This document shows positions 21,133-31,600 of a DNA stretch of 64,000 nt, piece after piece. Source of the DNA: Proales similis (Eukaryota > Rotifera > Eurotatoria > Ploima > Proalidae); NCBI GenBank assembly GCA_019059635.1, contig JAGVRJ010000013.1:124001-188000 (forward strand), read 5' to 3'. The position numbers and the translations under genes were made by a program. Positions within the stretch are counted from its first letter, which is position 1. The number at the start of each line of letters is the position of its first letter. Under the pieces are notes generated by a model. It saw only the letters and a program-made list of their open reading frames with translations, ran no database searches and was not told the origin of the DNA.

Positions 21133-22539
21133 ATGAAAAAGCAAATTTCTCAAACAGTGCGACAAGCGGCAGAGGCGAGCACAGTTCACTCGATCGCTCG
21201 GCTGGCAGGCGAGGAGGCCATAGGCTTCAGGCTCTTCTGGCTCTTGTGTCTGCTCTGCTCGGCGGGCGCTTGTTGCTTCCTGGTGCAGCTGAGCTTCACA
21301 AACTACCTCCAGTTCGACGTGACCACTAAGGTCTATATTGTTGAAGAAGTGCCAATCACTTTTCCAACGGTAACGTTCTGCAGTCTGGTGCAATTCTCAA
21401 GTGCCGAGGGACAGCAGTTTTCCCAATTCGCCTCAACTTTCAATAATTTCCTCAATACCACGTTTTCGAAAAACTTGAGGGAAGAAAAAATGGCAACGTC
21501 AGGGTTTGCTCTTGGGCAACTTTCTTCACAAGAAATAAAGGCGTTGGATGTCACTCTCGATTCGATGCTGCTCAACTGCAAGTTCAACTTCATAAATTGC
21601 GATGCGTCCGATTTCGAGTGGAGCTATCACCCGGTGCTGGGAAGTTGCTACACCTTCAACGGCAAACAGCCCGTGAAGAAGCTGACTAAGCCAGGCAAGG
21701 AAAATGGCCTTCATCTGGAAATGAGAGTTCCGGCAGACACGCCCGACGGCCAGCCCAACTCGGGCCTTGTCATCATCATTCGCAACCAGTCGTCAATCGT
21801 GACTTGGTTGGATGGGATCGAGATCGGAGCGAGCATGCACTCGAACATCAACATTGAGAAGCAGTTCGTCAAGAAACTGCCTCGGCCCTTCAGCAACTGC
21901 CAGCTTCACGATCAGGCCAGCAAGTATCCTCTCTACTCGAAGACTCTGTTCAAGAACGAGGACAAGTTCTATCGACAGGCCGAGTGCTTCAATCTTTGCG
22001 TGGAACTCAAGATCTATGAAGCGATTGGTTGTCACTTTGCGCTTGAGATGCAATATTTCCGAGACAAGCCGCTGTGCACGCCCGAACTAGGCGCCGAGTA
22101 CAGTCGTTCGTACCTCGAGTATTCCAGTCAAGACTTGAACAAAATCTGCGAATGCCCTGAAGAGTGCGAGTACTGGAGCTACTCCCTGAGCACCTCGTAC
22201 GCCACTTTCCCGAGCAACCATTACGTGGCCAGACTTGTTAATAGCACTGAAATTAGAGCCCAGACCAACCTGACTGAACAGGAGCTGACAGACAAACTGA
22301 AAAAGGAGCTGCTGTCGGTCAACATTTACATGAACGAGCTCAAGTACTCGCGGATAGACGAGCTCGAGCGCATGGACTTTGTCTCGCTCGTGTCGAGTGT
22401 GGGCGGCACTTTCGGCCTCTTCCTGGGCATGAGCTTCCTCAGCCTGGTAGAAGGCTGGGTGCTTCTGCTCAAAATTGTGCTTATCTGCATCAAAAGGCCT
22501 ACCAGCGTAACTCCCCTAGATTCCAAGGTCTCTTCTTGA
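21133..22539 (+). CDS. DEG/ENaC family ion channel subunit, tandem copy 3
   Basis: Intronless, 468 residues. TM1, FPTVTFC, Cys-rich ectodomain and TM2 with the GMS filter are all present. It is a mosaic: the N-terminus matches both other copies. Most of the ectodomain and the pre-TM2 region match copy 2. The last about 110 coding nucleotides (TM2 end and tail through SKV) match copy 1 almost exactly. Two windows (about residues 75-145 and 290-325) are its own. The gating motif is again His-Ser. It ends convergently against the next gene, with AATAAA at 22597. Confidence 0.93.
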   Translation: MKKQISQTVRQAAEASTVHSIARLAGEEAIGFRLFWLLCLLCSAGACCFLVQLSFTNYLQFDVTTKVYIVEEVPITFPTVTFCSLVQFSSAEGQQFSQFASTFNNFLNTTFSKNLREEKMATSGFALGQLSSQEIKALDVTLDSMLLNCKFNFINCDASDFEWSYHPVLGSCYTFNGKQPVKKLTKPGKENGLHLEMRVPADTPDGQPNSGLVIIIRNQSSIVTWLDGIEIGASMHSNINIEKQFVKKLPRPFSNCQLHDQASKYPLYSKTLFKNEDKFYRQAECFNLCVELKIYEAIGCHFALEMQYFRDKPLCTPELGAEYSRSYLEYSSQDLNKICECPEECEYWSYSLSTSYATFPSNHYVARLVNSTEIRAQTNLTEQELTDKLKKELLSVNIYMNELKYSRIDELERMDFVSLVSSVGGTFGLFLGMSFLSLVEGWVLLLKIVLICIKRPTSVTPLDSKVSS

Positions 22540-22587
22540 ATGTTTATCGGCTCACCAATGACCAATGATGAGTCGGAGAGTATTTGC

Positions 22588-22593
22588 TTTATT
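22588..22593 (-). terminator. poly(A) signal of the 405-residue gene
   Basis: TTTATT on the plus strand is AATAAA on the minus strand, 62 nt beyond the minus-strand stop at 22655. Confidence 0.65.
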
Positions 22594-22596
22594 GCG

Positions 22597-22602
22597 AATA
22601 AA
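22597..22602 (+). terminator. poly(A) signal of DEG/ENaC copy 3
   Basis: AATAAA 58 nt past the stop. With the minus-strand signal 3 nt away it forms TTTATTGCGAATAAA, a back-to-back element. Confidence 0.75.
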
Positions 22603-22654
22603 AGGAAGGAAATTGAGTTTTAATTGTGTTTAGTCCGATTTGATATTGTCCGAC

Positions 22655-24159
22655 TCAATCTTTTTCGTCGTCGGTTATCAAGTCGGCCAGTAGCGAATTG
22701 CGTCTCTGGACGTACCAGTGAATCTTGTGGGCGAGACTCTTGTCGCCGCTTTGCTCCATCGATTCGGACGCGGTCATGTAACTTTGCTCGCCGGTCTCGA
22801 TCAGGCCTATGACAAGGCCGCTGTCGTACTTGGCCGAATTCACACGCAGCTCGTCAAACTGCGAGTCCAAGTACAACACCTCGCCCAGATAAGCCTTCTT
22901 TCATGGTTTATTTTTTGTAATTAGAAATCACCTTATCGGCAATTTTGAATTCAAAAACGCCACCAACTTGATTGGACCCGTCGCCACTGATTTTACTTAA
23001 ACTGGAGAATTTTAGTCACGTTTGAGCCGCGCCTGGGCGTTTAAGGGACGATAAATACCTCAACTGATGAAGACGCTCTTCACTCAAGCGAGTGTCCCAT
23101 TCGATCAGGACTCGAACGATCTTTTTCAGGTATTTGCTTGTTAAGCTGTTCGACTTGCTCGTCTTTACATGATAGTGGTGGAGCTTGAGATTGTCCAGAA
23201 TGAGGTCGAGTCGCACTTCGTCTTCGAGCTCAAGCTCGCCATTCTCAACATCGAGCAGTTCGGCGCTTGGCTTGTCGAATCCGCTGCTCATCAGCTTTGC
23301 ATTGTAGGCTGCTTTTCAAACAAAGTCGACGTTCGCTTAAAAATGAAGAGCAGCTACCTTTTCGAACTGAGTGGGCGGAAGATGCTGGTTGACTGCGTCT
23401 ATTAATATATTGACCTTGAACAACAGGAACTGCATGAACTTCTCGTCGTATTGGGTGTGAAATTGGCATTCGAAGAAATTTCGCCTCTTGGCCGCGTTCA
23501 GAATCAGCTCGTTCCATTGAGTGCGCAGTTTGAGTATTTTCACTTCGTACTCGACACTTTCATTTTTGGCTCTTTCGCCGCTCACACCAGCCGTAGAGGC
23601 GTTGGCATCGAGCGACGGGTCGCCGCCAGTAGCCGCCGACCGGTTAAACGGCGGGAAATATTCCTTGATCAGTCTCGAGCATTCTCTCAGCTTCTCGCAT
23701 CTCAGGCATTCGTAGATTTGCTTTCACAATTAACAAGGTCAGACAGAGCCGGGGAAAAGAGAGCGGGCGAGAGAGAGAGAGGAGGAGGCGCAGATCGCTG
23801 GGGCTTACCAAGGTTTTCAAAGAGGCCAGCACGCGCATGGTCTGCGCGGCCGGCAGCACTCCGGCGAAATTATGCTCTAGCTCGTTCAAAAACTTGATTA
23901 TCTCATCAAATCGATCGACGTGTCCGTTCGCAACCAATATGTGCATGTTGAAGAGAAGAAAGCGAATCTTGGCGATGCCATATTGACTGAATTTAAGGCC
24001 ATTATCTCTGGCGAGCACTTTTCGAGCTGATTAGACACTTGTGAATGAATTGCAGACTTGCCTCGATTTACCATCGACCACCGGCTCGATTCGATGCTTG
24101 AGCGAATACTCGAGCAGCGCTCTCTTCAGAGCGAACAGAATCGACTCGCTCGGGATCAT
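22655..24159 (-). CDS. unrecognised 405-residue helical protein
   Basis: Six exons on the minus strand: 24159-24072, 24026-23809, 23720-23358, 23294-23059, 23001-22932, 22897-22655. All junctions are GT-AG, keep frame and leave introns of 34-88 nt. The start MIPSESILFALKRALLEY is the first Met after the upstream non-coding DNA. The product is soluble-looking and helix-rich (FLLFNMHILVANGHVDRFDE, KYLKKIVRVLIEWDTRLSEE) with an acidic C-terminus ending DDEKD. The first about 230 residues look like a helical-repeat scaffold. There is a CxxC-like pair in LQIYECLRCEKL but no full zinc site. I do not recognise the family and propose no function. The clean splicing argues for a real gene. Confidence 0.75.
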
Positions 24160-27100
24160 CGTCCGAATCCAAAACAACTCAGCCAGGCACCGATGGTGAA
24201 GGCAGAGAAAGAGATAGAGCACCCACACACACAGACAGAGGTCAGCGAACGCACTCGAGCCGATCCTCTTCTCACTGGCTCTCGTCTGTTGTCGCTTTGT
24301 TCATTGTCCGCTCGTTTCTGTATTAAAATTGGTTTAAATTTGAAAACTAAGTTTCCATCTTCGTCACATCTCGCGTCTTCTTCTTTTTTTATTTAAAATT
24401 AAACTCTTTTGATTGAGCGCCAAAGACTCTGCTTCAGCTCTCTCTCTCTGAGCAGAGATGCTCAATTGAAAATTGGGCGAATTTATTAAAGCGCGGTCAC
24501 TTGAGCGAGAGCAGCCTGACAATTTGTCGCCACTTGTTGGAGCCACTATTCGCACTCGCTGCGTCTAATTGTTTTGTCAAACGCCAACGGACGAGCTAGG
24601 CGGCGGCGACAACGGCAAGATGGTGTTTGTCGAGCTCCGCTATTCTGCCTACTCAGAGTCTGAAGATTGAATTTTAATTTGCGACCGGCTTAAGGGGTTG
24701 CGCAACTAGGCCAGCGCTGCCTCAACAAGATGGTGATCGGCCGAGCGCACTCGGAATCGAGCAAAGAGTCAATCATTTGCATACAAGCATTATGAAACGA
24801 AAGCAAATAAAACGCCTAACGAGAAAAGAAAAAGCGGCGAATGAAGGAGGAGGAGGAGGGCAGAGGAGTAAGAGTGGACCATCTCGATCGAAACGAGTGA
24901 AGGCTAAGCTCAAGAGCAATCATATGTTGCGAGCCCCTTTGCAACATAAACACTCAGTCTCAGTTTGTCTGTGTGTGTTGGTGTGGGCGAGTGTGTGGCC
25001 GGGGTGTGGGCTCTAGATCATAATCATCTCGATTCGCGGCTGGCAGAGTCTGCAAGCGCCAATTGGCAGCATGCTGAGCACGACCAGTGCTAAAGAGTTA
25101 AAAATGCTCTTGATTGATGTTTCAAATCAGCCGGTGGCTCATCCGGCGTCTGCCTGCTCAAATGATTAATTGTAATCTTATGATTATCAACTGGTCGCAT
25201 ACAGCCCCCCCTACAGCAGCCGAGCCATCAGCAGCCGCTCGTTCAACCGGCATCAATCCAGGCAAGAGATGAACAAACGCAATTCTTGTTTTTAGAGAGA
25301 GAGAAATTTTATCGGCGCTGACGGCCGTAATTATCGCCGATTCGATCACTGATGCATTTCGATGTGCGCAGTGTGGACCGCAGCAGACTCAATTAGATCT
25401 GCGCAGGCGTTGTTGTTTGGTCTGCAAATGCCTGCTTGGCCAGATCAAGGGCTCTGACTTGCTGCTGCTTAGTCGGTTGCTCTCGTCGGCCCGATTGCAG
25501 TCGCTTGCCCACCCGACTGAGCGTTGAGTGTTGGGGCTGCCGGCCGCTTGGGCATGTGCAGGCCTCTCGCTCTGTGCGTTGCCTCTCTTGGCGTGTTTAT
25601 TTATTGGCCTGACTGATATTTGTCGAACGCATTTCTTCCAAGCCCTTTATTTGTTTATTCATTTTGAAAGCCAGCTTGTATGCAAAGAGCTTTGGAACGC
25701 CAAGACACATTGGAGATTGTAAAACATTCGCGCTATTTGCTCTCGATTAATAGTATGCCTTCATGCTTTCTTAAGCCTCCATGTCATCGTCGGTCCGCTC
25801 ATAATGTCTCTGGCCGTGGCCTCTGTCTGCGCCCCTGTTGGCGTGGCCTCTCCTTTCATGCTTGTGAGCGAACCAAAAAAAAATTGATCTCTACCTGAGC
25901 CAAGCAAAAAGCCTTTTGTTTTCGCTTTTATGTGTTTTTTATGAAGACAAATTGCCCGGGCGATTCCTTACTCCGCTTGGCTTGTTGTTTTCTTTTTAAT
26001 ATTATTTTAATAGATGGGACTGTTGAACGTTGCAAATAGCCTATGACTCAACCGTGTTTGGCGATCGATTTAACTCGTCTGGCTGGTAATTACAAGACGC
26101 AGAGAGAGAGAGAGAGAGCAGCAATTGGGAGAGCAGCAGCAATTGGGAGAGAGAGAGCCTTGATTCGCTTTGTTTTTTTTTTTCATATTTGCACTTATTC
26201 ATTTAGACCGCGTCCGAGCTTTTCTTTAATTTGATTGCATCTCCAAGCCTTGCCCACTCTTCCCAGGTCTCACTCATCCACCCGCCTTGCCTTCTCTCTT
26301 TCTTCTCTCTGCCTCTTATTCAGTCGATCGCTTATTCTTCATCCACTTTTCTCCTCTTTTGCGCTCTCTTGGTGATTTTTCTTCTTTCTATTAGTAAACA
26401 CTATTTAATAAAGCGCTTGTCGCGTCTCGAATTAGATGCCGCCACGGTGCGTTTAAATTTCTAGTTTAATGACTTGAGGACCATTTAGAGCTGGAGGCCC
26501 TGCTCTTGCTGCCTCTGCGCTCGTTGCATTTCTTCTTTTTTCTAATCGGGTCGAGCTCCAGCCCCACTCTATTTAATAGCCGGCCGCATTCATCATAATC
26601 AAAGCTCATTTGCCTCGCCAACTCGGAAATTTTCCACCACAGTTCGAGGAGCGGGTGTTTGTGGCTAAACTTGAACCCATCGAACTGATGATCAAGAGTC
26701 TAAAACGAGAAGCGATTATTATGCGCTCTCTGACGCACTCTATTATCGAAACAATTCGCGCAAGGCAAACAAGCGCTTGATTGAGTTTGATTCGAGAGGA
26801 TGATGCTCTCCACTCGTCGGTCTTGAGCTCTGCCTGTTGCTGCTCTTTGCTCGACGGGCGGGCTTGTTTGCTTGCTATTCAAAAAACGTTGCCCAGGCTC
26901 AAGTAACAACAACAAGCGAGGCAAAGCCCGATCGAGCACACCGGGCTCCTACCTACTCGCTCGTTTCGTACGACATGTTCAACAAGCGCGCCGCCCATTC
27001 AACTCAGCTTCAGATCAATTTAAGTGTTTATGTGTCTCAACCTGGTCTGGATGCTCGTGTGCGCGTGTGTTTGTGTCGAATTTGCAATTCACCATTCATC

Positions 27101-28677
27101 GACGTCATCTCGAGTGCGGCCTTTACAATTCGGACGCAAATGCGACGTTTCTTTGGCCGCTAATAGAAAAGAAAATGGCCGAGAACAAAAGAAAAACTTG
27201 TAGTCGAACGTCAATCGTTGGGATTCTCAGGCCGGCCGATTCGAGACCTCCAGCTCTCTTTCTCTCTCTCGCTCCATCGCTGCTCACTTAACCTGGCCGA
27301 CGATTTTTGTGTTTATTTACGCCGCGTTGACCGCTGCTACTTGTTTGGAGGCCGCCGAGCCCCAATTGCATTCGTCAAACACATCAGCCTCATTGGCCAT
27401 CACAGGCTCATCACAGCACATTTGGCCGCTCATTTAAAATTCGCCATCGACACCGACCGGCTGAGGGCGTCTCTCATGCTGCCCAAATCCGCCAAATTCA
27501 TTTCACATTCAACTAGAGACGATGCGCTCATCGTTCGAGTGGCTGTTTGAGTGCACTCAATTCTGGCCGTTCTCTTCTCAATATCTACTCGACTGGCCCT
27601 TTTAAGAGTTTTCATTTCTTGACGCAATTTTCTCTCCCTGGACAATGGCTCGAGAAATTATTGCAGCATGCTGGTGTGTGTGTGTGCTGCAATCAAATGG
27701 ACGCCATTCAACTCCGACCCGGTCACGTGACTTGCCAAGCCGCAAGAGTCAGAGAGAGCCATAGAGAGAGAGAGAGAAAGAGAAGAACGAAAAAGAGAGA
27801 AAGCGAGTCGGAGAATGCGAGTGGACTGACATACAAAGAACAAGAGAGACGAGTCAGACGCAAGAGGGATGACAAGCCAGAATCACACAATAACGAGGAT
27901 TGAATGACAAAATTAGACGTTATGTCCGTGCCATTTCATTCGGCTGAGCGGCGGTCAACTGGCATTTGTGTGAATGGCTACTACGTGAGGGCTAAAAAGC
28001 CGACTAGGATGAGATGAGCTTGGCCGCGATTAGTCTACACCTAATCGGCGCCGACCATGCATACAGATTTGTATTTGAGCCATTAGACAATGCAGCTGCG
28101 CGCCTCGTTTGTATTGAGCGCTCTGTTGGTGCGTTGAAAATCGAGTCACACGACTCGCATAACACTTGACAATTCGCCTCCAACCTGATCGCGAGCGGCA
28201 AAAAGCGACCACCATTGTGGCCGTCGAGCGCCAAGTAACCGACACCGACCAAATTACTTCGACAAGATGGTGTGATTGCGCGTGTTTAGGAAGCGCTCTG
28301 TCCATCTCGTTCTCATTCGCTCTCAGTCGTTTGTTCTCATCGACCAAAATCGTGCAGGAACCAACAAAACAAGAGGCGCACTGAGACAGAGAGAGAGAGA
28401 GAGAGGAGAAAGCGAGGAGAGCAATTTGAGCAGATAACAATTTAAGAGCATTTTTGTCGAATTTTTGCTTTCCCTCCCTCTCTCTCCCACTTTGTCTCTC
28501 TCTCTCTCTGACTCGTTGAAATATAAAGAAAGAGAGAGAGAGAGAGAGAGAAGGAGCTCTCTATTCAAGTGTGACTTGACTTTTCGAGTCTATTTATATT
28601 GAAGCACTTGTTTCTCTTTTGGTTTTAGAAGCAACAAGCGCCGCTTGCGACCAGCTGGCAGAAATATTTGCGCGAGA
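24160..28677. other. 4.5-kb gene-free interval upstream of KANK
   Basis: No convincing coding exon on either strand. It contains GA runs near 26101-26118 and 27760-27782 and a CT/GA inverted pair at 28495-28550. An acceptor-like TTTTAG ends at 28629, just before the first KANK coding exon. It probably holds the divergent promoters of the 405-residue gene and KANK plus KANK 5' UTR exons. Confidence 0.55.
28495..28550. repeat. CT/GA inverted repeat
   Basis: A CT run (28495-28509) and a GA run (28531-28550) are separated by about 21 nt, so the strand can fold back on itself. It lies about 130 nt before the first KANK coding exon. Confidence 0.75.
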
Positions 28678-31600
28678 ATGCTATCGAATCATGGCAAGAA
28701 CGTTTCTTCGTTTAGGACGGTCGAACCGCGACGATTCCCGCAAGCGCCCGTCCGAGAGGCGCTCAATCGCACGCCCTTGAGTCTACAGACCAGCAGCCGC
28801 TTTTTTCAGGCGACATCGCACGGTCCGTTCGCCAGAAGTCGCAATCTATCCGACACGGACAGCAGCTGCATGCCAGGTAAAATTGCATTTCAAATTCAAC
28901 TGCTTGCTTTCATATCGCTCCACGAGTCAATCCTCTGGCGAGTGAACGGGCAGGCGAGCGAGCCAGCCGATGTGAACAGGCTTCATGTGTGCAGCGAGTG
29001 TGTGCAGCGAGTGTGTGCAGCGAGTGTGTGCAGCGAGTGTGTGCCGGCGTGCGTCGGTGGGCGCTCACTTGAAAAGACAAGAGCAACGAAAAGAGGCAAT
29101 TTGTAGTTTTCCATCAAATCCTTGCCTTTTTCTCATTCGCTCGGTCCGCTCGAGTCGATTGTTGTTGTTGTTGTTGTTATTTTAGATGCTGCCCTAGTAG
29201 GGATTTGTGACTCTGGTTGCATTGCTTTCAAGTGGTGAATGGCTCGCTCGCTCGCTCAAGTATGTAATAACAACTACATATCCGAAAGGTAATACGTGAG
29301 GCTTCAAAAGTGAAAACAACGATCGTTCAACTTGTTTATTCTGTCCGTCGCAAATATCTTCCATAGTTTCATCTATTCAAACACACACACAACTAGAAAG
29401 CCAGTTAGCTTTTATTCAATCATCCGATCTAGTTCGTGCTCGCTCACTAGGCAGCGCTCGGTTTGTGCGTCCAATGCATACGTGCTCTCTTTCTGCGTCT
29501 CTCGTCCTCTCTTTCTGCCTGGGCCGCTCTCCTCTCATTCTCGTCATCTCTATCGCCTCTTTCCACTTTGACTGCCTCTTTGAGCGGCTCACATGTGCCC
29601 ACGAGCTTGTGTTTATTTAAACTAGAGAGTCAGGTCTCTATTTTCAAGCTTCTAGCTTTTCATCTTCCAACTCGTCATTATCGCGTCACAACAACTTAGC
29701 GCGCGCTTCACTTGACTTGCACAAAACAGTCACCTCATCCTCTTTCTAGCTCTTTGCCTTTTCCAAACAAACAAACAAACCGAAAACTAAATTAATTAAT
29801 CGATGCGATTCTCCAATTTTCAGCCGACTTGTTTCAATTGAAAAGTAAAGACCAAAAAAAAAATGCCTTTTTGTCTGCAATGCACTTGGTCGATTTGTTC
29901 GAGTTGAGTCGAGCTCGTCTTCGTCGTCGACATTGTTGTTTCTCTTCATTTTTTATCTTTAGAGCATGTGTGTGTGTGTGTGTGTGTTTGGAATTGGTTT
30001 TGGGCTTTGAAAAATTGCATGCGCTCAATCATCTGGCTGCATCTCTCTTTTCTGACCTCTCTTCTCGCTTTCAATCAGTTTGCCAACTCTAAACGATCTC
30101 CAAACTCTATTAATACTGGCCCCGAGCAGAGTTGGCCGCCTCTCTCACACACACACACATACACACTGGCCCTCATTCTCGCTCTCTCTCTCTCTTTGAT
30201 TTAGTCGCTCAATCATGCTGGTTTGTAAAGACGCACTGACAACAACGCCTTGAGGCAGTCGGTGCTCTTTCCTTATCCGCTAGTTGCCTCGTCGATTCAA
30301 TCAAGGCTCTTTGCTGCTGCTGCTTGCTTGCTCGGCTCAGGCCTGACCCGGTTGCGGGTCCAATTAGCCGTGGATAAATACAATTCGAGCGTTTTTCGGC
30401 CCTAATCTATTTATTTTGACATAATTGTGCGAGAGTCGTCGGATCGTGTTTCAATAGTTCGCTTGGGCAGCTCTCAGCATAGGCAGTGTTCACACTTTTA
30501 AATGCCATGTCCCGCCGCCGCCGCTCGAATTTTATTCTATTCGCTCGCTCGGCGTGTGTGTGTGGACAAAGAGCGCTAGAGACCGGAGGGAAACATTGAC
30601 GCCTTGTTTTAGTCGAGAATTGCAAGCAAGCAAGCGGACGCCGCTTTGGCCGTTCAGAGCCGAAAGGTTAATGGAACCCTATTCCAAACAAACACGCGCA
30701 CAATTGTATTTGCTCATTGACGTAGAGTGGCATCGCAGACTTCAGTGCGGCCGCAGCGCAGTCGATGACCGCCGCAAGTTCGCTCAGATGAATGCGTCAC
30801 TCATTCATTCGCTTCTGCGCTCACGGCCTCCTGCCCGTTCATTAGTGCCTTATTTACAGCCATCGAGTAAATAGCCGTAAGAGCACTCACCATCTCACGC
30901 GTCTGCTAATTATTTTCAGCCCAAACTACATTCGTCCGTTTTATGGGCCCATTTTTCATCCTCGACTCGTTCTTTCAGATTTGCCTGTCAGACAGCCATT
31001 TCGGGCTTCTTATTCAAGCCCATGCGTCCTTTTCCCCTTTTTTTCTTGCCTTCGTGTGTGGCTGTTGGGTCGCGCCAGCTCTTCACAATAAAGCCATGAA
31101 TGCGATGATGGCGAGCCGAACGTGCGAGAAGGCCCAGTAGCCCAGTAGTTGCAATTTAGGCCGGCCGCATTAGCTTGTTTTTTCTCTGAATTAATAAGAC
31201 GAGCACATGAGGTGACCACCTCCGCTGCGGATTAACGCTCGCCCTTATATTGTCTTTCATCACTGAGCCGAGCTCACTTGTTTAGGCGCCAGTTTGCCTC
31301 TATTTTAAATTTCTTTCTCTCTCTCTCTCTTCGAGCCGCTGTTTGGTGCTCAGTCCGTTTCTCGCCTTTTCCGCTGCTCTCTTTATCGCTATTAGGTCGA
31401 GCGTCGGCCCATCCGCTCGGGCAAAGATCGGCCTCAGTCAAATCTTGCCAACTGGTGTTTATATATATATATTCTATTTACGCCGCTCAAGAGCGCTGGG
31501 CGAAGGGCGCCACGGCCAGTAGAGATAATAACAAAGAAAAGTAGCCGAATAGTGAATCTAATTATCTCGGATGAGGCCACAGCTGCTACTGCACAGCTCC

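Noticed and set aside
28981-29100. Cys/Ser-Glu repeat peptide encoded by the 13-bp repeat (CSECVQRVCAASVCSECV)
   Set aside because: It lies in an intron after a good donor and is a by-product of the simple repeat, not a protein motif.
29829-30204. Short frames of 60-90 codons around microsatellites in KANK intron 1
   Set aside because: They are built from CT, GT or CA repeats and T-rich DNA, with no conserved motif and no matching splice sites.
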